DNA from: Bacillota bacterium
Lineage (GTDB): Bacteria > Bacillota > Clostridia > Christensenellales > CAG-138
Length of the DNA stretch: 26,733 bases
NCBI GenBank assembly: GCA_023399275.1
Contig: JAEWQH010000033.1
Span: 1-26,733, forward strand
Reading direction: 5' to 3'
Below are positions 15,203 through 22,454 of this stretch, one piece after another. Position 1 is the first letter of the stretch; each line of letters opens with the position of its first letter. The translations under genes and the position numbers were made by a program. The notes under the pieces are model-generated. The model was not told the origin of the DNA, did no database searches, and was given only the letters and a program-made list of their open reading frames with translations.

Positions 15203-16176
15203 AAGCACTCCTGGCAGGCGAGGATCAGCGCGTCCTCCGCCTTGCTCAGCCCCTGCTTCTGCTTCCATTCGATATCGATGAACGCATCCAGCATGCCGGC
15301 GAGCTGGGCATAGCTGCGCTTTCTTGCGCTGGCCGCAGCCTTCTGCACGGGGTAGGGCTTCATGCCGAGCAGCTGCGCCGTCTGCGCCTCCGTCTTGCCG
15401 CGCAGCAGGCATTGCTTCACGCTCAGCACCGTGCGCACATTGCGCGCAAACAACGTGGCAAGCCCCATCGCGTTTTCGGAAGGGTCGTTGACCAGCCGGA
15501 CCAGCTCGCGCATACCCTCGCGCTTCTTGCCCGACCAGAGCCGGTCCATGACGTCGAACACCTTCGCTTCGCTCGGCGGGCGTACGCATGCCTCCACCGC
15601 CTTGACGGTGACGCGGTTTCCAAAGCCGACATACGCGCCGAGCAGCAGCAGCGTATTCTCCAGCGCGGCGAGATCCGCACCGAGGTATGCGATCATGCGG
15701 CCGGCGGCGGATTCGTCGAGCACGATGCCGTTTTCCTTTGCGCGCTTTTGCAAAAACGCATTGAGTTGCGTGTTTTCCAGCGGGTTGAAGGAGATCGCGC
15801 GGCCTGTCGCAGCGACGGCTTTATACAGCGGATTCGACAGTGGCGGCTTTCCGGGGCGGACAAAGATCAGCGCCGTCGTATCCGGCACAGCAGGGACGTA
15901 GTCCGAAAGCGCATTTGCCGTGTCCGTGTCGAATTCCCACGCCACCACGACGCGCAGCTCGTCAAAGAACGGCAACGCTTCCGAAGCGGCCCGTATCTCC
16001 CCGGGCAGCGGATTCTTTAGAATCGTGGTGTTCATATCCCGCAGGTCAGGGTTGGTTCGCTCGACGACGGCCCGCACGCCCTTGTTGAGGCTGTATGGGT
16101 CCTCGCCGCAGAAGTAGTATGCGCCGCCGACGGGTGTGCCGCCGAGCAGGGCTTTCATAAATGCCATGCCGTCCAT
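15199..16176 (-). CDS. holA: DNA polymerase III delta subunit
   Basis: HolA is the clamp-opening subunit of the clamp loader; it binds the beta clamp and helps load it at primed sites. The 325-residue protein has the family pattern: YYFCGEDPYSLNKGV at 20-34, FFDELRVVVAWEF near 69-81, LIFVRPGK near 102-109 and FDVMDRLWSGKKREGM near 206-221. The C-terminal bundle ends with the usual ALILACQECF-type helix. The order comEC then holA matches many Firmicutes. There is no Shine-Dalgarno before the ATG at 16176; a TATAAT lies 7 nt upstream, so the message may be leaderless. In-frame ATGs at codons 4 and 7 also lack ribosome sites. Confidence 0.93.
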   Translation of the reverse strand: MDGMAFMKALLGGTPVGGAYYFCGEDPYSLNKGVRAVVERTNPDLRDMNTTILKNPLPGEIRAASEALPFFDELRVVVAWEFDTDTANALSDYVPAVPDTTALIFVRPGKPPLSNPLYKAVAATGRAISFNPLENTQLNAFLQKRAKENGIVLDESAAGRMIAYLGADLAALENTLLLLGAYVGFGNRVTVKAVEACVRPPSEAKVFDVMDRLWSGKKREGMRELVRLVNDPSENAMGLATLFARNVRTVLSVKQCLLRGKTEAQTAQLLGMKPYPVQKAAASARKRSYAQLAGMLDAFIDIEWKQKQGLSKAEDALILACQECF

Positions 16177-16183
16177 AGAGATT

Positions 16184-16211
16184 ATTATACCATCCTCCGC
16201 CCGTCTTGCAA
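16184..16211 (-). promoter_or_regulatory. Extended -10 promoter of holA, leaderless configuration
   Basis: On the minus strand TTGCAA (16206-16211) lies 16 bp before a perfect TATAAT (16184-16189) that is preceded by TGG, an extended -10. The -10 ends 7 nt before the ATG, so the transcript would begin at or one base before the start codon. The DnaA-box cluster lies about 40 bp upstream. Confidence 0.65.
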
Positions 16212-16252
16212 ACGATTGTTCTTACCTTAAGCAGGCAGAAAATCGGGGCGCC

Positions 16253-16410
16253 GCATCCACAGAGTTGTCCACATGTTGGGGATAACCCTGTGGATAACCC
16301 CTGAAAAAACAAGGCCAGTATCCGGCTCTGCGCGCAAACAGGCGGTTTTCATCAGACGATCGCACAGGCGGAGCAAACGGTTGTTCACCAAACGCGCAGA
16401 GTTATCCACA
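16253..16410. promoter_or_regulatory. DnaA-box cluster between comEC and holA
   Basis: Perfect boxes are TGTGGATAA at 16289-16297 and TTATCCACA at 16402-16410. One-mismatch copies are TTGTCCACA at 16265-16273 and TGGGGATAA at 16277-16285. A two-mismatch copy is at 16253-16261 and a weaker one at 16381-16389. The four core boxes lie within 33 bp, two on each strand. On the minus strand GGTTATCC occurs twice, 12 bp apart. There is no obvious AT-rich unwinding tract and no dnaA nearby. It could titrate DnaA or regulate holA, whose promoter is adjacent. Confidence 0.7.
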
Positions 16411-16442
16411 TTCCGCGCGGGGCGGGAGGTGATCCGGCGCCG

Positions 16443-17933
16443 CTACAGCAGCAGCCAGAGCGCCGCGGAAAGAGCAAAGAGCGCAAGCGAGACGAACGCG
16501 CGCGTCCGCGCGCCGCGCAGAAACAACCGCGAGGCAAACGCCATCGCGCAGAGCCATAGCAGATACGCCGCCGCGTTCGGCGCGGGCAGGTTAAGCGTGA
16601 TGCTGCCGCCGAAGCGCGCTACGCCGAGGATCACGTCCAGCGAAACGCGCGCGATCCAGCAAACCGCGTCTCCGAGCGGCATCCAGACATAGCTGATCAA
16701 TACGCCGGCAAACGCCGGGATGAGAAACACACCGGAGATCGGAATGACAAACAGGTTGGTCACCAGCGAAAGCAGCTGCGCCTGCTCAAAGAAGTAGCAG
16801 CTGGTCGGCAGGGTGCCGATCACCACCGCCGCGCTTGCGCCGGTCAAACCCGCCGCGGTGGACCCAAGGCACATCAGCGGCCTTTGCAGCAGCGGCGCAA
16901 GAAGGATCATCGACAGCACGGCGACAAACGAAAGCTGGAAGCCCGCGTTCCAGAGCGAATAGGGGTTGTAGAGCAAAATAAGTATAAACGAAGCGGCGAG
17001 CGAGCTGATTGCGTCCAGCCGCCTCCGGAGCGGAAACGCAAGCAGGCCGACGAGCAGCATGATGCAACTGCGCACCACGGGCGGCGAGAACGCCGTGATG
17101 GCTGCATACAGCGCGCAGAAGAGCGCGACCGCAAAGAAGCGCACCCAGGCGTTTCGCCGAAAGAGCAGCGAAAACGCGACCGCGAGCAGCGCCACGTGCA
17201 GCCCGGAGACGGAGAGCAGGTGCGCGATGCCCGTGTCCCGAAACGCATCCATCATCTCATTGTCGATCTCCGACACGTCGCCTAGAATCATGCCCTTCGC
17301 TTCGCCCGGCGCGTTGGGAAAGAGCTGCGCGATGCGGCCGCCGATGGCTTCGCGCAGTTGCAGCAGCAACCCGTAGGCATCCTGCGGGGCTTGCCAAAGC
17401 AACGCCGCCTCCCTGCGCGCGAACGCAACGGCGAACACCCCGCGGTATCGGTCGTTGAGTCGGTATTCTTCCTTGGAGGCGGCAACGTCCGCGCGGGCAG
17501 CGATCACCTGCCCGTAGGCTGGCGACGCCGCAAAGTCGGCAAACAGCCGCAGCCGGCCCGAAATCGCATCGCCATCGATCGTTGCGTCCGCTAGGTAGAC
17601 GCGATAGCTTCCGTCCTCACGCACCTCGGGCGTTTCGCAGACCCTGCCCTGCACCATGCCGCTGCCGACGGGGACGGGCCCCGGCGCGGCGAGGCAAACA
17701 CGGACAAAGCCAACCGCCGCGCTCACGAGAAACAGCATCCACATCGCTTTTTTAAGCAGCTTTGCGCCAAAAGCGCACAGCAGCAGCACGAGCGTTGCAA
17801 GCAGCGCGCCGGTCGGCGAAAGCCCGTCGCCAAGCAGGAGGCCGAAAAGCAGCCCGATGGCGGCGATTGCGAGCGGCCGCGCGTGAAACAGCGGCGGCGG
17901 ATTCTCTTGTGTTTGTTGGTTTTTCTGCGGCAT
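16443..17933 (-). CDS. comEC: ComEC/Rec2-type DNA-uptake channel, without the C-terminal metallo-beta-lactamase domain
   Basis: ComEC forms the inner-membrane channel that passes single-stranded DNA during natural competence. This 496-residue protein has N-terminal helices at about 18-75, an extracellular OB-like region (about 90-190) and then the competence domain with IAHLLSVSGLHVALLA at about 231-246. The repeated helices after it include FSPPVVRSCIMLLVG near 280 and NPYSLWNAGFQLSF near 323-336. It ends in hydrophobic helices; the metallo-beta-lactamase domain found at the end of B. subtilis ComEC (about 776 residues) is absent. The stop is followed by non-coding DNA, not by a displaced domain. 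No Shine-Dalgarno precedes the ATG, but a strong promoter with its -10 7 nt upstream suggests a leaderless message. Confidence 0.9.
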   Translation of the reverse strand: MPQKNQQTQENPPPLFHARPLAIAAIGLLFGLLLGDGLSPTGALLATLVLLLCAFGAKLLKKAMWMLFLVSAAVGFVRVCLAAPGPVPVGSGMVQGRVCETPEVREDGSYRVYLADATIDGDAISGRLRLFADFAASPAYGQVIAARADVAASKEEYRLNDRYRGVFAVAFARREAALLWQAPQDAYGLLLQLREAIGGRIAQLFPNAPGEAKGMILGDVSEIDNEMMDAFRDTGIAHLLSVSGLHVALLAVAFSLLFRRNAWVRFFAVALFCALYAAITAFSPPVVRSCIMLLVGLLAFPLRRRLDAISSLAASFILILLYNPYSLWNAGFQLSFVAVLSMILLAPLLQRPLMCLGSTAAGLTGASAAVVIGTLPTSCYFFEQAQLLSLVTNLFVIPISGVFLIPAFAGVLISYVWMPLGDAVCWIARVSLDVILGVARFGGSITLNLPAPNAAAYLLWLCAMAFASRLFLRGARTRAFVSLALFALSAALWLLL

Positions 17934-17940
17934 CGGGTTG

Positions 17941-17969
17941 AGTTAACCATACGCCATGGCGTTTGTCAA
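17941..17969 (-). promoter_or_regulatory. Promoter of comEC, leaderless configuration
   Basis: On the minus strand a perfect TTGACA (17964-17969) and TTAACT (17941-17946, preceded by TGG) are exactly 17 bp apart. The -10 ends 7 nt before the ATG at 17933. The spacer contains a 12-bp palindrome. Confidence 0.6.
17951..17962. repeat. 12-bp palindrome in the comEC promoter spacer
   Basis: ACGCCATGGCGT is a perfect palindrome lying between the -35 and -10 of comEC. A repressor bound here would block polymerase. No known regulator is assigned. Confidence 0.4.
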
Positions 17970-17986
17970 CCGCGTCTGCCGCGCGA

Positions 17987-18016
17987 TTGAAGAAACGGCG
18001 GATAGGATGGTATACT
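17987..18016 (+). promoter_or_regulatory. Promoter of the prmA operon
   Basis: TTGAAG (17987-17992) lies 18 bp before TATACT (18011-18016), which is preceded by TGG (extended -10). It is divergent from the comEC promoter. The leader before the prmA ATG at 18076 is about 50 nt. Confidence 0.6.
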
Positions 18017-18075
18017 AGAGGGGAAACGATACTGAACCGCGCATGTCTGGCGCGGATGGAGAAGGAAAACACACG

Positions 18076-19038
18076 ATGAAATGGCTGGAGATCTGCGTCT
18101 ATACGACCGACGCCGGGCTGGACGCGGTAACGCTCGCGTTTTCCAACGCGGGGCTCGATCAGGTGAGCATCGAGGAGAGCCACGCGCGCGCGATGGCGTT
18201 TCTCAACGAGCGCGCGGTCTACTGGGACTATGCGGACGCGGATAAGGTCGGCGTGGACGAACCCTGCGTCAAGGCGTATGTTGCGGATGTGCCCGAGAGC
18301 GCGGCCGTGGTGGAGGACGTCAAGCGCGGGATCGCGCATCTGCGCGAAGCGAACCCCGGCTTCGACGCGGGGACGCTCAGCGTCGTGGTCAGCCGCATGG
18401 ACGACGCGGACTGGGAAAACAACTGGAAAGCCTACTATAAGCCGCTCAGCATCGGCAGGCGGCTGTATGTGCTGCCCCGCTGGATCGAGGAGCGCGCGCC
18501 GGAAGCCCGCGTGACGCTGCGCCTCGACCCGGGCGTGGCATTCGGCACCGGCGAGCACCACACCACGCGCATGTGCCTGGAGCTGCTCGAGGGCGTGATC
18601 GGGCCGGGCGACGATATGCTCGACCTCGGCTGCGGCAGCGGGATTCTCTCCGTCGCGTCCATCCTGCTCGGCGCGCGGCACGCCGTGGCGGTGGACATCG
18701 ACCCCGTGGCGGAGCATGTAGCCCTCGAAAACGCCGAGATCAACGGCGTTACGCCCGCGCAGTACGCCGTGCTCATCGGCGATGTGATCGCGGACGATGC
18801 GCTCAGAGCGCGCATCCGCCGCGGGTACGACGTGGTGGCGGCAAACATCGTGGCGGGGGTCATCATCGCCATCGCGCCGTTTGCAAAGGACTGCTGCAAA
18901 CAGGGCACGCCGCTTATCGTCTCCGGCATCATCGACGAGCGGGAGGACGAGGTGAAGCAGGCGCTGATTTCGGTGGGCTTCGCCGTAGAGAAGGTTTTGC
19001 GCAGCGAAGGCTGGGTCGCCATGCTGCTGCGCGCATAA
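18076..19038 (+). CDS. prmA: Ribosomal protein L11 methyltransferase
   Basis: PrmA trimethylates lysines and the N-terminus of ribosomal protein L11 using S-adenosylmethionine. The 320-residue protein has the L11-recognising N-terminal domain (KWLEICVYTTDAGLDAV at 2-18), a central WENNWKAYYKPLSIG near 113-127 and DPGVAFGTGEHHTT at 151-164. The SAM-binding loop DLGCGSG is at 183-189, VDIDP follows near 206, and AANIVAGVI lies near 255. The start at 18076 was chosen because GAAGGA lies 9 nt upstream and the conserved N-terminus begins there; the frame is open 11 codons further. It is first in a prmA-rsmE-mtaB order known from B. subtilis (yqeT-yqeU-yqeV), but dnaJ is not upstream here. Confidence 0.96.
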   Translation: MKWLEICVYTTDAGLDAVTLAFSNAGLDQVSIEESHARAMAFLNERAVYWDYADADKVGVDEPCVKAYVADVPESAAVVEDVKRGIAHLREANPGFDAGTLSVVVSRMDDADWENNWKAYYKPLSIGRRLYVLPRWIEERAPEARVTLRLDPGVAFGTGEHHTTRMCLELLEGVIGPGDDMLDLGCGSGILSVASILLGARHAVAVDIDPVAEHVALENAEINGVTPAQYAVLIGDVIADDALRARIRRGYDVVAANIVAGVIIAIAPFAKDCCKQGTPLIVSGIIDEREDEVKQALISVGFAVEKVLRSEGWVAMLLRA

Positions 19039-19052
19039 AAGGGAACAAACGC

Positions 19053-19772
19053 ATGCGCCGGTTTTTCTGCGATAACATCACAGCCCCGACCGCCGTCCTC
19101 CTGGGAGACGACGCGCACCACATAGCCCGCGTGCTTCGCATGAAGGCGGGCGATGCGCTCTCGCTCTGCGACGGGGCCGGCTATGAATACGATGCGTCGA
19201 TCACCTCCGTGTCGCCCGAGCGGGTCGTCTGCGCACTGGGCGCGCGGCGCGAGAGCGCCGCCGAAAGCCCCGTGCACGTAACGCTGTTTCAGTGCCTGCC
19301 CAAATCGGGCAAAATGGAGCTGATCGTGCAGAAATGCACGGAGCTGGGCGGGGTCTGCGTCGTTCCGGTCCTCTCCGCGCGCTGCGTGACGCAGCCCGGC
19401 AAGGACTACGAGAAGAAGCGGGAGCGTTACAGCCGCGTTGCGCTCGAAGCGGCCAAGCAGAGCCGCCGCGCAATGGTGCCCGCCGTCTTGCCACTTACGG
19501 CGCTCGGAGCGATAGATGTGCGGCAGTTCGATCTGTTTCTGGTTGCATACGAAGAGGAATCCTCCCGCTCACTCAAGCAGGCGCTGCGCGCGGCGCGGCA
19601 GGCAAGCACCATCGGCATCCTCGTCGGCCCGGAAGGCGGGCTGGAGGAGGGCGAGGTTTCGCGGCTCACCGGCGCTGGGGCGGTCAGCGTCTCGCTCGGC
19701 AGGCGCATTCTGCGCACCGAGACGGCCGGCATGGCCATGCTCGCGCAGACGCTCTACGAGGTGGAGCCATGA
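19053..19772 (+). CDS. rsmE: 16S rRNA (uracil1498-N3)-methyltransferase
   Basis: RsmE methylates U1498 of 16S rRNA. It is a SPOUT enzyme with an N-terminal PUA-like RNA-binding domain (about 1-75) and a trefoil-knot SAM-binding domain. This 239-residue protein shows DDAHHIARVLRMKAGD near 19-34, QKCTELGG near 93-100, GPEGGLEEGE at 192-201 and LGRRILRTETA at 215-225, the knot signature. The start was placed at 19053, 14 nt after prmA, where a weak GGGA precedes the ATG. The stop overlaps the mtaB start (ATGA). Confidence 0.95.
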   Translation: MRRFFCDNITAPTAVLLGDDAHHIARVLRMKAGDALSLCDGAGYEYDASITSVSPERVVCALGARRESAAESPVHVTLFQCLPKSGKMELIVQKCTELGGVCVVPVLSARCVTQPGKDYEKKRERYSRVALEAAKQSRRAMVPAVLPLTALGAIDVRQFDLFLVAYEEESSRSLKQALRAARQASTIGILVGPEGGLEEGEVSRLTGAGAVSVSLGRRILRTETAGMAMLAQTLYEVEP

Positions 19773-21064
19773 AGGCGGCGCTGACGACGCTCGGCTGCAA
19801 GGTGAACCACTACGAGACCGAGGCCATGCGCGAGCTGTTTGTGAAGGACGGCTGGGAGATCGTCGATTTTTCGGCAGCGGCGGATGTATACGTGGTCAAT
19901 ACCTGCACCGTGACACAGACGAGCGACGCAAAGTCGCGCCAGATGATCGCCCGCGCGCACCGCGCCAACCCGGAGGCGCTGGTCGTCGCCGTCGGCTGCT
20001 ATGCGCAGACCGCGCCGGAGGCGGTCGCCGCGCTGGAAGGGGTCGGCCTCGTGGTCGGCACCGACGGGCGCAGGCAGATCGTTGCGCGCGTCCAGGCGGC
20101 GCTTTCGGCAAAAGGCGGCGCGCGCGGCGTTTCCCCGCTGCATGAGATGCGGGCGTTTGAACCGCTCTCCGCCGTGCGCGATTCGCGCACGCGCGCCACG
20201 CTGAAGATTCAGGACGGCTGCGTCAACTTCTGCTCCTACTGCATCATCCCCTATGCGCGCGGGCCGCTGCGCTCGCGCCCGCCGGAGGAGATCTCGGCCG
20301 AGGTTTCTCTGCTGGCCGCCGAAGGCTACAAGGAGATCGTGCTCACAGGCATCCACCTCGCGAGCTACGGACGCGATCTGGCCGGGCAGAGCGTAACGCT
20401 GCTCGACGCCATCTCCCGCGCAGGCGAGCCGGATGGCATCCGCCGCATCCGCCTGGGTTCGCTGGAGCCGCTGTTTGTCACAGAATCGGTTGCAGCGGCG
20501 CTGGCGCAGAACCCGAAGGTCTGCCGGCAATTCCACCTTTCGCTCCAGAGCGGGTCGCAGACGGTTCTGCAGCGCATGAACCGCCGGTATACGCCGGAGG
20601 CGTACCTGCATGCGCTCGCGCTGCTGCGCCGGGCCATGCCGGATTGCGCCGTTACGACGGACGTGATCGCGGGTTTTTGCGGCGAAACGGAGCAAGAACA
20701 CCAGGAGACGCTCGCCTTTTGCAGGCAGGCGGCGTTTGCGCGGATGCACGTCTTCCCTTTCTCCCTGCGCAAGGGTACGAAGGCGGAGCATCTGCCGGGC
20801 CAACTGCCGAAGGCGCGCAAGGAAGCGCGGGCAAAGGAGCTCATCGCGCTCGGCAAGGAGCTGACGGACGTATATCTGGCCGCGCAGATCGGCAGCGTGG
20901 TTGAAGTGCTCGCGGAAAGCGGCGGCGCCGGCTACAGCGGAAATTACATCCGCGTCCGCACCGGCGCGCCGGAGGGCGCGATCGTCCGCATCCGCATCGA
21001 TGGCTTTGAGGGGGAGACGGCGTTTGGCGAGCGGGCAGAGGACGCTTCGGGGATAGATCGATGA
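19769..21064 (+). CDS. mtaB: tRNA t6A37 methylthiotransferase MtaB (radical SAM)
   Basis: MtaB converts t6A37 in tRNA to ms2t6A with two iron-sulfur clusters. The 431-residue protein has the N-terminal MTTase domain with cysteines at 10, 46 and 77 (second cluster). The radical-SAM motif CVNFCSYC has its cysteines at 151, 155 and 158. A SAM barrel follows with LTGIHLASYG near 191-200 and FHLSLQSGSQTVLQRMNRRY near 258-277. A C-terminal TRAM domain spans about 370-431. MtaB was preferred over MiaB or RimO because of the LGCKVNHYETEAM start and the operon context. It overlaps rsmE and the CPBP gene by 4 nt each (ATGA). Its substrate modification is made by TsaD, also encoded in this window. Confidence 0.95.
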   Translation: MKAALTTLGCKVNHYETEAMRELFVKDGWEIVDFSAAADVYVVNTCTVTQTSDAKSRQMIARAHRANPEALVVAVGCYAQTAPEAVAALEGVGLVVGTDGRRQIVARVQAALSAKGGARGVSPLHEMRAFEPLSAVRDSRTRATLKIQDGCVNFCSYCIIPYARGPLRSRPPEEISAEVSLLAAEGYKEIVLTGIHLASYGRDLAGQSVTLLDAISRAGEPDGIRRIRLGSLEPLFVTESVAAALAQNPKVCRQFHLSLQSGSQTVLQRMNRRYTPEAYLHALALLRRAMPDCAVTTDVIAGFCGETEQEHQETLAFCRQAAFARMHVFPFSLRKGTKAEHLPGQLPKARKEARAKELIALGKELTDVYLAAQIGSVVEVLAESGGAGYSGNYIRVRTGAPEGAIVRIRIDGFEGETAFGERAEDASGIDR

Positions 21065-21786
21065 CGCGCCGGATTCGCGTTGCCTCATTTATAGAAGTGG
21101 ATTCCATCCGCCGTGTCGAAAAAAAGGACGGGGCGGCGGCGCTGCTCTTCCTCGCGGTCTATGCGGTCGCCAGCTATTTTCAGCTGAAATGGATCCCGCG
21201 CAACGAGAACTATATCTACCTTCAGCTCGCCGTCCAGTCCGCATGGCTGGCGATCATCGTTCTTTTTGTTTTTCTGCGAAAACAGGGGTTGTCCGGGTTG
21301 GGGTTTCGGAAGGAGCCGGTTCCATACATCGCGCTCGGCGCGTTTACCGCCGTCGCGTTTGCATATGCGCTCTGGAAGGGCAGCTGCGAGATCGCCGGCC
21401 GATGGCTCTTTTATCTGGTCGCGGTCGGCGGCGTCGAAGAGATTCTGTTTCGGGGATTTCTCTATCCGCGTGTCGCAAAGCTGCTCGGCAGTCCGGTTGC
21501 CGCGCTCGTCGTCACGGGGCTGCTGTTTGGCGCGATGCATCACTTGGCCCCTATGGCGTGGGAGCACGCGCCGTGGTATGGCGTCTTCAGCCAGCTCGGC
21601 GGCGGGCTGGTCGGAACCCTGGTTTTTCTGCTCATCTATGCCGCGACGGAGAACATCACCAACGCAATCCTGGTGCATGCCGCGCTGGATTACGCGCCAT
21701 ATGTTCCCTTTTTCGGGTGGCTGAGCGTTCTGTACATCATCGTTTGGATCCTCTGCCTCAAGCGAAAAAAGCGTAAAATATATTGA
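21061..21786 (+). CDS. CPBP (CAAX/Abi) family intramembrane glutamic protease
   Basis: CPBP proteins are membrane proteases of the Rce1 type; in bacteria they process or interact with membrane-associated partners, often in bacteriocin self-immunity. The 241-residue protein has about six or seven hydrophobic helices. The motifs are complete: EEILFRG (Glu126, Glu127, Arg131), FGAMHHL (His160/His161) and ILVHAALD (His206). The start overlaps the mtaB stop (ATGA), so it is coupled to the RNA-modification operon, an unusual companion; no bacteriocin gene is visible nearby. The substrate is unknown. Confidence 0.9.
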   Translation: MTRRIRVASFIEVDSIRRVEKKDGAAALLFLAVYAVASYFQLKWIPRNENYIYLQLAVQSAWLAIIVLFVFLRKQGLSGLGFRKEPVPYIALGAFTAVAFAYALWKGSCEIAGRWLFYLVAVGGVEEILFRGFLYPRVAKLLGSPVAALVVTGLLFGAMHHLAPMAWEHAPWYGVFSQLGGGLVGTLVFLLIYAATENITNAILVHAALDYAPYVPFFGWLSVLYIIVWILCLKRKKRKIY

Positions 21787-21813
21787 CGGATACCCCCTCC
21801 GCAGGCTTATGCT
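21783..21813 (+). promoter_or_regulatory. Possible promoter upstream of the HIT gene
   Basis: TTGACG (21783-21788) overlaps the CPBP stop codon and TATGCT (21808-21813) lies 19 bp later. The spacing is long and the -10 is only a 4/6 match, so this is weak. It would give a leader of about 165 nt. Confidence 0.3.
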
Positions 21814-21984
21814 TACAAAAAGGAACCCCTGTTGCCGGCAGGTGGCGGCAACGGCGGAGCAGGTCGGATGCAAACGGCCGCCGGAGTATTTTGCAAAGGG
21901 CGGCTTTCCCGTTTCGAAAGCACGAACGGTGGACCAACCCTGCCGGGCCGCCCGGCCAAAACAATAGAAAAGGAGTGAAAAAAA
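21797..21984 (+). other. Structured intergenic/leader region before the HIT gene
   Basis: Several perfect inverted repeats nest here. CTCCGC (21798-21803 region) pairs with GCGGAG (about 21854-21859) and encloses GTTGCCG (21831-21837) with CGGCAAC (21846-21852). TGCAAA (about 21870) and TTTGCA (about 21890) form a further stem, and GCCGGG/CCCGGC around a 3-nt loop (about 21942-21956) lies before the ribosome site. There is no T-run, so it is not a simple terminator. I could not match it to a riboswitch class that I know. Confidence 0.35.
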
Positions 21985-22329
21985 TTGAGCAGCTGTATTT
22001 TCTGCAAGATCGTCGCGGGGGAAATTCCCTCAAAAAAGGTCTATGAGGACGATCAGGTAATCGCGTTTCACGACATAGAGCCGCAGTCCCCCGTGCATGT
22101 GCTCGTCGTGCCGAAGAAGCACATTCCCGGCGTCAATGAGCTCGCACCGGAGGACGAGGCCATCGTCGGCCATGCGTACAGCGTCATCGCCAGGCTCGTG
22201 GAGGAACTGGGCATCGGCGAGACCGGCTACCGCGTCGTGGTCAACAGCGGCAGGGACGGGCAGCAGAGCGTGCCGCACCTGCACTTTCACATTCTCGGCG
22301 GACGCTTGCTCGCGTGGCCTCCGGGCTGA
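21985..22329 (+). CDS. HIT family (HINT-like) nucleotide-binding hydrolase
   Basis: HINT-type proteins hydrolyse purine nucleoside phosphoramidates and related AMP adducts. The 114-residue protein has an N-terminal CxxC zinc-type pair (Cys4, Cys7 in SCIFCKI), the strand HVLVVPKKHI at 38-47, and the histidine triad VPHLHFHILGG with His98, His100 and His102. Length is normal for bacterial HINT. The start codon is TTG: AGGAG lies 9 nt before it, and no ATG or GTG exists at the conserved N-terminus. A long structured non-coding stretch precedes it. Confidence 0.95.
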   Translation: MSSCIFCKIVAGEIPSKKVYEDDQVIAFHDIEPQSPVHVLVVPKKHIPGVNELAPEDEAIVGHAYSVIARLVEELGIGETGYRVVVNSGRDGQQSVPHLHFHILGGRLLAWPPG

Positions 22330-22412
22330 AAAGCGCGCATAAACGTGGGTGCGGGCGAAATGCTCCGGCGCACGCGGTTTCAAAAGAATTCACAGCAGCG
22401 ATGCGCAAAGTG

Positions 22413-22421
22413 TGATACGAT
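22413..22421 (+). promoter_or_regulatory. Possible extended -10 promoter of the hydrolase operon
   Basis: TGA followed by TACGAT (22416-22421) resembles an extended -10; no good -35 was found. The CGATA/TATCG inverted repeat at 22418-22430 overlaps it and could be an operator. Confidence 0.35.
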
Positions 22422-22454
22422 AGGGTATCGACAAACGAGAGGAAACACTCCCGC

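Noticed and set aside
21787..21984. A tRNA, T-box or known riboswitch before the HIT gene
   Set aside because: There is no cloverleaf, no T-box sequence and no match to the conserved cores I know. The stems are recorded only as unclassified structure.
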